Shown piece after piece: positions 41,027 through 47,215 of a stretch of DNA of 47,215 nucleotides (the first letter of the stretch is position 1; the number at the start of each line of letters is the position of its first letter). The stretch is from an uncultured Prevotellaceae bacterium (lineage in GTDB: Bacteria; Bacteroidota; Bacteroidia; Bacteroidales; Bacteroidaceae), in NCBI GenBank assembly GCA_900320845.1, contig ONTS01000018.1, forward strand, positions 1-47,215. The letters are read 5' to 3'. The notes under the pieces were generated by a model. The model searched no databases, was not told the DNA's origin, and saw only the letters and a list, made by a program, of their open reading frames with translations. A program made the position numbers and the translations under genes.

Positions 41027-41434
41027 ATGGCTATGAAACGATTCGTATTTCTTTCCCTGCTGCTGATAGCAGTGTTGGCAGTAAACGCTCAAAGCCGGAA
41101 AGGCTATGTATGTACAGGCAACAACGTAAATGTGCGCAAAGGACCAGGCACCAATTATGCCGTGCTGATTTCCGAAGGCTCAAAGCTGCAACTAGACAAG
41201 GGTGAAGTGGTAATCTCAAAAGGAAAGAAACGCAACGGCTTCTGCTATGTGCATGTCACGAAGGTTATCTTTGGCGTTGCCTTCTTCGACTATCCCGGAT
41301 GGGTGTCAGCCAAATATTTGCGTGAAGTGGCAGTCTGTGACGAGTGCAACGGCGTGGGGTACGTCGGCGAAATAGAAGATATGAAACCCTGCGGTCGTTG
41401 TGAGCAGAAAGGAAATGTGAACCCCACACCTTAA
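41027..41434 (+). CDS. Secreted bacterial SH3-domain protein with a DnaJ-like cysteine motif
   Basis: 135 residues from the ATG at 41027 (or 133 from 41033). The signal peptide is MKRFVFLSLLLIAVLAVNAQ. An SH3_3-type domain (GNNVNVRKGPGTNYAVLISEGSKLQL...GWVSAKYLR) follows. The last 30 residues hold two C-x-x-C-x-x-x-G repeats (CDECNGVG and CGRCEQKG), the spacing of a DnaJ zinc-finger half. Bacterial SH3 domains often bind cell-wall peptides. The combination with a zinc-finger-like tail in an exported protein is odd. It sits between the SGNH gene and another small secreted gene. Confidence 0.82.
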   Translation: MAMKRFVFLSLLLIAVLAVNAQSRKGYVCTGNNVNVRKGPGTNYAVLISEGSKLQLDKGEVVISKGKKRNGFCYVHVTKVIFGVAFFDYPGWVSAKYLREVAVCDECNGVGYVGEIEDMKPCGRCEQKGNVNPTP

Positions 41435-41478
41435 AAGATGTACCATTGCCAAGAGAATACACCATAATAGTAAACGAT

Positions 41479-41922
41479 ATGAAAAAAGTAATTGCTTTAT
41501 TTCTCCTCTGCTGTGTCACTATCGGTGTGAGCGCAAAGCACAGGGTAGAACCTGTTGCCAATTTTCATCATTACGCTGCTGTGCAAGGCGGCACGATGGA
41601 ATACGTAGGAAAGATTGGACCCTATGCCGTGGAGTTCACATATACGAACCTACACATGGGCGACGGCGCGCATCTCATGTATCGCTACACCAAAATAAAA
41701 GTAAATAAAGGTGAGTGGATAGCACTGCGCTACACTGGAAAGAAGGGTAAGTATCAGGTGTGGAAGGAATATATCAACGGCAGAAGCACCGGCACTTTCA
41801 CTATCCTGTGGACCAAACAGACGATAACGGGCTCTTTCGTCAATGCCAAAGGTAAGAAATACGACGTACGCGCTACCCGAGGCAATGACAACTGGGCAGA
41901 TGCCGGCGATTCACCATTCTGA
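41479..41922 (+). CDS. Small secreted protein of unknown function
   Basis: 147 residues from the ATG at 41479, with signal peptide [19 protein letters not shown]. The mature part is short, basic and beta-rich: [83 protein letters not shown]. It has the alternating pattern of a small beta barrel or sandwich, and no family is recognised. It follows the SH3/cysteine gene by 44 bases. clpB starts 190 bases downstream, so a shared transcript is possible but not shown. Confidence 0.78.
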   Translation: MKKVIALFLLCCVTIGVSAKHRVEPVANFHHYAAVQGGTMEYVGKIGPYAVEFTYTNLHMGDGAHLMYRYTKIKVNKGEWIALRYTGKKGKYQVWKEYINGRSTGTFTILWTKQTITGSFVNAKGKKYDVRATRGNDNWADAGDSPF

Positions 41923-42099
41923 CGCTTGGTGGAGAGTATGCCCCATAAGGTGTAGATCATCACTCCTACGATATGATAGAAGGACGCCAATGGTGCCCTT
42001 CTTTTTTCTGCCATTTTGTCTTCTTTTGCTGTCATTTTGTCGCAAAATAGCATGCGGCACGCTGTTTGGAGCAAGAAGGGTAAACCAACACAAAAAGAA

Positions 42100-42105
42100 A
42101 GGAGA
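42100..42105 (+). promoter_or_regulatory. Strong Shine-Dalgarno site of clpB
   Basis: AGGAG lies about eight bases before the ATG. Most genes in this window lack such a site, as is common in Bacteroidetes, so it decides the start here. Confidence 0.6.
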
Positions 42106-42112
42106 CAAAACC

Positions 42113-44704
42113 ATGACATTAGACAAATTTACTATCAAAGCCCAAGAGGCTGTGCAAGAGTCGTTGCGTGTGGCACAGGCTGCGCGCCAACAGACCATAG
42201 AGCCCCTTCACCTGCTGAAAGGCATACTCGTGAAGGGCGACGATGTAACCACCTATCTCTTCCGTAAGCTCGGTGTGCGGCCCGACGCCATCGCACAAGC
42301 GGTAGATGCCGAACTCAGTCACCTGCCACGCGTAGAAGGAGGAGAGCCATACCTCTCTAACGAAGCCAACCGCGTGCTGCAACAGGCTGTGGACACAGCA
42401 GCAAAGATGGGCGACGACTTTGTGAGCATTGAGCCCATGCTGCTTGCCTTGCTCGACGTGAACAGCACCGCCAGTCGCATCATGAAGGACGCCGGCGTGC
42501 AACGGCAGGCACTCGAAGCTGCCATAGCAGAGCTGCGCAAAGGAAGTAAGGTGAACTCCGCCTCTGCCGACGACAACTATCAGGCGCTGGAGAAGTATGC
42601 ACGCAACCTCATCGAGGCTGCAAGACAGGGGAAACTCGATCCCGTGATAGGCAGAGACGACGAGATACGACGCGTGTTGCAGATACTCTCGCGACGCACA
42701 AAGAACAACCCCATACTGCTCGGCGAGCCGGGAACGGGTAAGACAGCTATCGTGGAAGGACTGGCAGGACGTATCGTGCGAGGCGATGTGCCGGAAAACC
42801 TGCGCGATGTGCAGCTCTATTCACTCGACATGGGCCAACTCATAGCCGGCGCTAAGTACAAAGGCGAGTTCGAGGAGCGGCTGAAGAGTGTCGTCAACGA
42901 GGTGACACGTAGCGACGGACGCATCGTACTGTTCATCGATGAGATACATACCCTGGTCGGAGCAGGCAAGAGTGAGGGCGCTATGGATGCAGCCAACATA
43001 CTGAAGCCGGCACTATCAAGGGGCGAGCTGCGCGCCATAGGAGCCACGACACTCAACGAATACCAGAAATACTTTGAGAAAGACAAGGCGTTGGAGCGAC
43101 GCTTCCAGACGGTGATGGTAGATGAGCCCGACGAGCTGTCAGCCATCAGCATACTGCGCGGACTGAAGGAGCGCTACGAAAACCATCACCATGTGCGCAT
43201 ACAAGACGATGCGTGCATAGCCGCCGTGCAACTCTCCGAACGCTATATCAGCGACCGTTTCCTGCCCGACAAGGCCATCGACCTGATGGACGAGGCTGCC
43301 GCCAAGCTGCGCATGGAGCGAGACAGTGTGCCGGAGGAACTCGACGAGATAACACGACGCCTCAGTCAGCTCGAGATTGAACGCGAAGCCATCAAGCGCG
43401 AGAGCGATACCAAGAAGTTGGAACAGCTCAACAAGGACATATCCGAGCTGCGCGAACAGGAACAGACGCTGCGGGCACAGTGGGAAGGCGAACGCAACAT
43501 CATAGAGAATGTGCAACAGCACAAGCTGGAGATAGAGCAACTGCGCAACGAGGCAGAACGTGCCGAACGCGAAGGCAACTACGGACGCGTGGCAGAGATA
43601 CGCTACGGACGCCTGCAACAGATAGAAGCTGAGATACAAGACCTGCAGCAACAGCTGGCGAAAGGCAACGGAGCACGCATGGTGCGCGAAGAGGTGACGG
43701 CGGAAGACATCGCCGAAGTGGTGAGCCGCTGGACGGGAATACCCGTCACGCGTATGCTACAGAGCGAACGGGAGAAACTGCTTCATCTTGAGGAAGAACT
43801 GCATCGGCGCGTCGTAGGACAACAAGAAGCCATAGAGGCGGTGAGCAACGCCGTGCGACGCAGTAGGGCAGGGCTGCAAGATCCGAAAAGACCCATAGCC
43901 TCGTTCATCTTCCTTGGCACCACAGGCGTGGGAAAGACCGAACTGGCAAAGGCGCTGGCGGAATATCTCTTCAACGACGAGAATATGATGACGCGTATCG
44001 ACATGAGCGAGTATCAGGAGAAACATACCGTGTCGCGACTCATCGGTGCGCCTCCGGGATATGTGGGCTACGATGAGGGCGGACAGCTTACAGAGGCTGT
44101 ACGACGCAAACCTTATTCCGTAGTGCTCTTCGACGAGATAGAGAAGGCGCATCCCGACGTGTTCAACACCCTGCTGCAGGTGCTCGACGACGGGCGTCTG
44201 ACCGACAATAAGGGACGCACCGTAAACTTCAAGAACACCATCATCATCATGACGTCCAACCTCGGCAGCCAACTTATACGCGAGGAGATAGAACGCCATG
44301 GCGGAACGCTGACGACGGCAGAGGCTGACCACCTCAGAGAGGAAGTGTTCGGACTGCTCAAGCAGACCATACGACCGGAGTTCCTCAACCGTATCGACGA
44401 CACCATCATGTTCACACCGCTCTCGCAACAGGAGATAGCCGCCGTTGTACGCATGCAGCTCGACGCTGTGGCAAGGATGCTGCAGCCGCAGGGTATACAC
44501 CTTGAAGCTACACCGCAAGCCATCGACTACCTGGCAGCAGTGGGGTACGACCCGGAGTTCGGCGCAAGACCGGTGAAACGTGCCTTGCAACACGAAGTGC
44601 TCAACGTGCTGTCGCGCAAGCTCCTCAGCGGGGATGTCAATACCCAACAGCCCATCATCATCGACTACTTCGACGAACAGCAAGGGCTCGTATTCAAAAA
44701 CTAA
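42113..44704 (+). CDS. clpB: ATP-dependent chaperone ClpB
   Basis: 863 residues. ClpB disaggregates heat-damaged proteins with DnaK. The N domain ([21 protein letters not shown]...) precedes AAA1 with Walker [16 protein letters not shown] and Walker [15 protein letters not shown], the long coiled-coil middle domain (about 400-530, rich in Glu, Arg and Leu), and AAA2 with Walker [16 protein letters not shown] and Walker [15 protein letters not shown]. The start is fixed at 42113 by a strong Shine-Dalgarno AGGAG eight bases upstream, rare in this window, and by the family N-terminus; the longer in-frame ORF from 41843 is not used. A strong terminator follows at 44711-44754. Confidence 0.98.
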   Translation: MTLDKFTIKAQEAVQESLRVAQAARQQTIEPLHLLKGILVKGDDVTTYLFRKLGVRPDAIAQAVDAELSHLPRVEGGEPYLSNEANRVLQQAVDTAAKMGDDFVSIEPMLLALLDVNSTASRIMKDAGVQRQALEAAIAELRKGSKVNSASADDNYQALEKYARNLIEAARQGKLDPVIGRDDEIRRVLQILSRRTKNNPILLGEPGTGKTAIVEGLAGRIVRGDVPENLRDVQLYSLDMGQLIAGAKYKGEFEERLKSVVNEVTRSDGRIVLFIDEIHTLVGAGKSEGAMDAANILKPALSRGELRAIGATTLNEYQKYFEKDKALERRFQTVMVDEPDELSAISILRGLKERYENHHHVRIQDDACIAAVQLSERYISDRFLPDKAIDLMDEAAAKLRMERDSVPEELDEITRRLSQLEIEREAIKRESDTKKLEQLNKDISELREQEQTLRAQWEGERNIIENVQQHKLEIEQLRNEAERAEREGNYGRVAEIRYGRLQQIEAEIQDLQQQLAKGNGARMVREEVTAEDIAEVVSRWTGIPVTRMLQSEREKLLHLEEELHRRVVGQQEAIEAVSNAVRRSRAGLQDPKRPIASFIFLGTTGVGKTELAKALAEYLFNDENMMTRIDMSEYQEKHTVSRLIGAPPGYVGYDEGGQLTEAVRRKPYSVVLFDEIEKAHPDVFNTLLQVLDDGRLTDNKGRTVNFKNTIIIMTSNLGSQLIREEIERHGGTLTTAEADHLREEVFGLLKQTIRPEFLNRIDDTIMFTPLSQQEIAAVVRMQLDAVARMLQPQGIHLEATPQAIDYLAAVGYDPEFGARPVKRALQHEVLNVLSRKLLSGDVNTQQPIIIDYFDEQQGLVFKN

Positions 44705-44710
44705 ATAACA

Positions 44711-44754
44711 AAACAGCACCCAGACTTCGCAAGTAAAGCCTGGGTGCTGTTTTT
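44711..44754 (+). terminator. Terminator after clpB
   Basis: AAACAGCACCCAG pairs with CTGGGTGCTGTTT and is followed by a T run. The opposite-strand SH3 gene ends nearby, and the A run at the other end of the stem may also terminate that transcript. Confidence 0.9.
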
Positions 44755-44808
44755 AGTTTTTGTTTTTTAGAGTTTATGGGCTGTTTTTTTTTGAGTTTCC
44801 TTAGCTTG

Positions 44809-45315
44809 CTATTTCAAACCACTCACCACTTTCACGTCCGATTTCTTGATAAAGAGGCAATCGTGTGCGGTCTTCAGCACATAATACACTCCGTCCTCTT
44901 CATAATCGTCGGCGATGATCGTGCCTTTTGCAACGGTGGTAAAAAGAGGATGTTTAGAGCTGTCTTCGTAGCTTTCCCCATAGATGGGAGTTTGTTCGCG
45001 GGCTGCGACAATCTTGTTGCGTCCATTGCCGGAGTACCAGTTTTGTGAACCCACATATTTGCTATAGGCCCATCCGGTCACGTTACCCACACTCACCTTA
45101 CTCCAGTTGCCGCTTTTTGCGCGGAGAACCCCGCTGCCCAGCCCATGACTGAACATGTAGAGTTTAGTCAATATGGGCGCCTTGGCTGAAGGCCTTTGAC
45201 GGACATTCACAAATCCATCATCCGATGTGGCATATACGACGGTAAACACAGGCTTCTGAGCCCATATGGCGGCTCCCATGATAAGAGTGGCGAAAAGTAA
45301 TAAAAAACGTCTCAT
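44809..45315 (-). CDS. Secreted bacterial SH3-domain protein
   Basis: 168 residues from the ATG at 45315, with signal peptide MRRFLLLFATLIMGAAIWAQ. An SH3_3-type domain covers about residues 30-90: DDGFVNVRQRPSAKAPILTKLYMFSHGLGSGVL...WSKVSVGNVTGWAYSKYVG. The rest (91-168) forms a second beta-rich region with YVLKTAHDCLFIKKSDVKVVSG. It is distantly like the SH3 protein at 41027. A -7 box TATTTTTG with a weak -33 lies at 45405-45436; the longer in-frame start at 45396 would be at the transcription start and lacks a signal peptide at its front. Confidence 0.85.
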   Translation of the reverse strand: MRRFLLLFATLIMGAAIWAQKPVFTVVYATSDDGFVNVRQRPSAKAPILTKLYMFSHGLGSGVLRAKSGNWSKVSVGNVTGWAYSKYVGSQNWYSGNGRNKIVAAREQTPIYGESYEDSSKHPLFTTVAKGTIIADDYEEDGVYYVLKTAHDCLFIKKSDVKVVSGLK

Positions 45316-45404
45316 GTTTATTGGAGATTTTGAGGTTGTTGTATCAGTGGATTTCATGTTAGAAATATTGGTGAGATCGTTATTTTTCAATTTCAACTTT
45401 TAGG

Positions 45405-45436
45405 CAAAAATAAGAATAATTCCTGAATCTTACAAC
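45405..45436 (-). promoter_or_regulatory. Promoter of the secreted SH3 gene
   Basis: Minus strand: -33 GTTG (45433-45436), 20 bases, -7 TATTTTTG (45405-45412). Confidence 0.5.
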
Positions 45437-45780
45437 TTATAGCGTTTTTTAAGATAAAAAGCAGTCATACTGCAAACCGATAACGAACAGCAACTATCTC
45501 GGAATCGCCTCCAATGTGGATCGAACCGGTCGGCAATGGATACAATTCTCTTTTATTGGCGCCTACAGCTCATGATTGCTTACCCAAAACATACATTGCT
45601 CACTCCTTGTTCCAATGTTGGCAAGTCTAAAAGGACGCTTCATCGGCGAAATGGACAGTGCCGAATGCGGTTATATCTATGAAGGACAGTTTGTCAACGA
45701 AATAACACTACCTTGAAAACGCCCCGACAGATAAGTTACTCCATCCTCTGCTATAGGGACGTACACGATATCATAATGAT
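45437..45780. other. Gene-poor stretch with weak coding-like fragments
   Basis: One plus-strand frame reads NYLGIASNVDRTGRQWIQF up to a stop at about 45572, continues in the same frame, and ends with GRFIGEMDSAECGYIYEGQF near 45700. The YEGQF piece recalls a MORN repeat. Together they may be a decayed gene interrupted by a stop, but no family is certain. Confidence 0.3.
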
Positions 45781-45799
45781 GAGCAGGCTGCGGTCTTTT

Positions 45800-45929
45800 G
45801 GCTATTTTTCATGTTTGTTGTTTGTCATCAGATAAATTAAACCCCACGTTCTAAGTCTTTAAAGGGCTTGGAACGAAGAATATTTGGAACACGAACCTTC
45901 ATATTGTAACCGTGGTAGAGTTTTATCAT
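45800..45929 (-). pseudogene. Broken DUF3990-like gene (toxin-type ADP-ribosyltransferase fold)
   Basis: From the ATG at 45929 the product reads MIKLYHGYNMKVRVPNILRS, then KPFKDLERGV and a stop (TAA at 45837-45839). This is the N-terminal pattern of DUF3990 (K-x-Y-H-G-x-N at the start). In another frame just past a GGGG run the family pattern resumes (VGFNLSDDKQQT, like G-F-Y-L-T-x-D-x-x-Q-A), then reaches a TGA. A single-base shift plus later stops explain this. DUF3990 proteins are proposed toxins found with a small upstream partner; the start overlaps the partner's stop by four bases (ATGA). Confidence 0.55.
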
Positions 45930-46066
45930 TTGACTTTTCCTCCATGTTGAGCACAAACTTGGGTCATCGCATCTATACTGTCCCGGAAAGACAGGGTATG
46001 AAGAATAACATCATTCTCTTCAATATGTTTCAAACCAAATCGTTTCAGATACGCATAAGCCTGACG
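45926..46066 (-). pseudogene. C-terminal fragment of the small partner gene of the DUF3990-like pair
   Basis: 46 codons reading RQAYAYLKRFGLKHIEENDV, then ILHTLSFRDSIDAMTQVCAQ and HGGKVK before TGA. The order (A-x-x-Y-L-x-x-F, H-T-x-S-x-x-D, C-x-x-x-G-G) is that of small proteins encoded just upstream of DUF3990 genes. No start codon is present; the frame continues into unrelated sequence at about 46067, so the 5' part is missing. Confidence 0.5.
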
Positions 46067-46185
46067 TGGACGAAGCTGCCGCCAAGCTGCGCACACTGCG
46101 GGGAGGCTGGCGAAAGGCCCTCAATGTCGTGCTGCTGTTGCTCACAGCCTACCTGTGGCTGTACAACGTAAGCCTGTTTGTGTAG
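46067..46185 (+). pseudogene. Possible C-terminal fragment of a membrane protein
   Basis: A plus-strand frame reads [20 protein letters not shown] followed by a hydrophobic helix NVVLLLLTAYLWLYNVSLFV and a stop at 46183-46185. It has no credible start. The segment 46066-46092 nearly repeats a stretch of clpB (43294-43320). It may be a broken gene end; evidence is weak. Confidence 0.3.
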
Positions 46186-46460
46186 TTTGTGTACTACATG
46201 ATATAAAGATGTGTGGCGAGTATTTCACAGGATGTATAAAGAGACATTGATATGCGTAAAGAGAAAGGTATAGTAGGTCTATAGTGATAAGCGTCAAAAC
46301 TCTATATATCCAAAAATACGGACCGCGGATAAACAGCAGTGCGAACAGTATTTTTCTTTTCTTCTTCTTTCTTTGTTTATGTCCTTCTCTTATAACTATC
46401 TCGCAATTATTTTTCATAATCAAAAGAAACACCATATCTTTGCACGCGAAATACTAATTA
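46186..46460. other. AT-rich region ending in a promoter-like sequence
   Basis: 275 bases with no credible gene (a 97-codon minus frame here lacks family features). A -7 box TATCTTTG lies at 46435-46442. Confidence 0.5.
46435..46442 (+). promoter_or_regulatory. -7 box upstream of the leader ORF and acidic-protein gene
   Basis: TATCTTTG with only TTTC at the -33 position. The transcript would have about 280 bases before the gene at 46728. Confidence 0.5.
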
Positions 46461-46595
46461 ATGGATTATAATGTTATGCAGATGTATTCCGTACATACTA
46501 TGCCTTACCTCCGTGCGAAGACAGTTCTTTGTACTATTTATGCATATTCGGGTGCTTCGTTTTTAACATTATTTCCCCCCCCCCCCGAAAGCTAA
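46461..46595 (+). CDS. Candidate leader ORF (44 residues) with a run of 12 C
   Basis: ATG at 46461, stop at 46593-46595. The product begins MDYNVMQMYS and ends FPPPPES, the prolines encoded by the C run at 46575-46586. It lies in the long leader of the acidic-protein gene. No homology is recognised and it may not be translated, but loss or gain of a C would change its frame, so it could act as a switch. Confidence 0.35.
   Translation: MDYNVMQMYSVHTMPYLRAKTVLCTIYAYSGASFLTLFPPPPES
46575..46586. repeat. Homopolymer run of 12 C
   Basis: An uninterrupted C12 run in an otherwise AT-rich leader. Such runs slip during replication and are a known basis of phase variation of surface proteins. Confidence 0.9.
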
Positions 46596-46727
46596 TAAAT
46601 ATAATCTTTATACGATCCGTTCCGGGTTTGATGTCTGCATGGTTGCTCGTCAGCTGTGTGGGCTTTTTCTGCGTTGCTGTTCAATAGTATAATTTCCTTT
46701 TGGTATTAACTGTAAAATTTTATAATT

Positions 46728-46988
46728 ATGAAAACAAATGTTTTTTCAGATGACAAGCATTTCCAACGCTACATTCCTCCTGTGTGTGTGTTGTTAGACT
46801 CGAAGTTGCATTCCCTGCTGTTGATGGCCAGCGGCAATGGTACCGGTGCTAATGCCGGCGACGATGGTCACAATGACGGAGAGTTTGACGACGACGACAA
46901 TGGAGGCAAGCCGTTTGGCTTCGAATATGATATGGAAGACAGAGATTTCTTTGATACGAAACCGGCCTGGAATGCTCTCAAGTACTAG
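46728..46988 (+). CDS. Small acidic glycine/aspartate-rich protein
   Basis: 86 residues. N-terminal part: MKTNVFSDDKHFQRYIPPVC, then VLLDSKLHSLLLMASG; it resembles the leader-like start (Y-I-P-P ... LL..SG) of small proteins often found beside surface-protein genes in Prevotella and Bacteroides. The rest is a GDDGHNDGEFDDDDNGG-type stretch and a tail DFFDTKPAWNALKY. It is not a typical signal peptide, so export is uncertain. A lipoprotein gene begins 71 bases downstream. Function is unknown; it may be a precursor peptide or a subunit of the surface structure encoded beyond the window. Confidence 0.7.
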   Translation: MKTNVFSDDKHFQRYIPPVCVLLDSKLHSLLLMASGNGTGANAGDDGHNDGEFDDDDNGGKPFGFEYDMEDRDFFDTKPAWNALKY

Positions 46989-47059
46989 TTTCGTCTCCCT
47001 TGCTTCTTTTCTTTGTCCACCGATTTCCTAACCATGTATTAATCAATCATCAATACATC

Positions 47060-47215
47060 ATGAATACCAACCTCCTTATCTCTCTGCGGTCCCTCCGCCG
47101 GGTGTTGCTGTTGTTATTTTCTTCAGCTTTATTTTTGTTTATTTCTTGTACAGACGACATGTACGACGATGGCCAGCACCCTCGTACGTTTGATTTCAGC
47201 GACTATCCGACGCGT
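47060..47215 (+). CDS. Lipoprotein, 5' part only (window edge)
   Basis: 52 codons to the window end with no stop. The N-terminus is a lipoprotein signal peptide (MNTNLLISLRSLRRVLLLLF, then SSALFLFISC) with C30 as the lipidated cysteine. It is followed by TDDMYDDGQHPRTFDFSDYP, where the acidic residues after the cysteine (TDDMYDD) resemble a Bacteroidetes lipoprotein export signal. This suggests an outer-membrane surface lipoprotein, perhaps the first of a fimbrillin or anchor operon, but too little is present to name a family. Confidence 0.75.
   Translation, partial: MNTNLLISLRSLRRVLLLLFSSALFLFISCTDDMYDDGQHPRTFDFSDYPTR

Noticed and set aside
41843-42112. 90-residue N-terminal extension of ClpB
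   Set aside because: ClpB begins MTLDKFT at 42113 with a strong Shine-Dalgarno site; the extension overlaps the preceding secreted-protein gene.
45500-45540. T-loop-like sequence (CCGGTTCGATCC on the minus strand) suggesting a tRNA
   Set aside because: The flanking bases cannot form T, anticodon or acceptor stems, so no cloverleaf is possible.
45884-46171. 95-codon plus-strand ORF
   Set aside because: It runs antisense to the recognisable DUF3990-like pair remnant and has no family features of its own.
46142-46435. 97-codon minus-strand ORF with a hydrophobic middle
   Set aside because: Composition is driven by AT-rich sequence, it overlaps the plus-strand fragment end, and no promoter or family feature supports it.

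Overview
The window looks like a chromosomal segment of a Bacteroidales bacterium, most likely a Prevotella-type organism. Two observations support this. Many genes belong to families typical of Bacteroidetes (DUF2723 glycosyltransferase, DUF4838, DUF4954, DUF3089, DUF2795, PduO-type adenosyltransferase, TonB-C fusion). Many genes also have a Bacteroidetes-type promoter upstream: a -7 box TAnnTTTG, often with a -33 TTTG box 19-20 bases away. The cleanest example precedes tRNA-Phe. Most genes lie on the minus strand.

Layout. 1-1857: a truncated secreted protein and a TonB-C/glycerophosphodiesterase fusion with an in-frame 39-base tandem duplication. 2213-7283: an operon of DUF2723 transferase, polysaccharide deacetylase and queG. 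7379-9120: a stand-alone trpB2 bracketed by two inverted copies of a hairpin-bearing repeat. 9123-13581: an S9 peptidase, a DUF2284 protein and a GYF-domain membrane protein. 13949-16781 (plus): ffh, folD, a 59-residue TPR protein and tRNA-Phe. 16878-17567: a SprT-like metalloprotein. 17783-23083: a four-subunit 2-oxoacid (VOR-type) oxidoreductase operon whose gamma subunit is separated from the other three by an AT-rich unit encoding a secreted serine protease and a surface lipoprotein. 23527-24814 (plus): a DUF3089 hydrolase and a 57-residue winged-helix-like protein. 24950-26638: a Na/Pi cotransporter preceded by four 11-base-spaced repeats resembling a Pho box. 27011-27747: a PAS protein and a DUF2795 protein. 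27852-30878: Fur regulator, SpmA-SpmB fusion, an unknown protein and a cobalamin adenosyltransferase, probably co-transcribed. 31293-39011: DUF4838 protein, M16 peptidase, DUF4954 protein and HflX. 39310-44704 (plus): a BASS-like transporter, an SGNH hydrolase, two small secreted proteins and clpB. 45315-44809: a secreted SH3 protein. 45440-46430: a stretch of decayed fragments, including a recognisable broken DUF3990-type toxin pair. 46461-47215: a leader ORF with a run of 12 C, a small acidic protein and the start of a lipoprotein gene.

Much of the window is housekeeping: protein targeting, folate and queuosine metabolism, the heat-shock disaggregase, ribosome-associated GTPase and energy metabolism. 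The parts most worth a second look are the protease/lipoprotein unit inside the VOR operon, the repeat-bracketed trpB2, the putative Pho-type operator, the duplicated catalytic motif in the GDPD fusion, the dispersed palindrome family, and the poly-C leader ahead of a surface lipoprotein. All function calls come from reading the sequence; no database search was possible.
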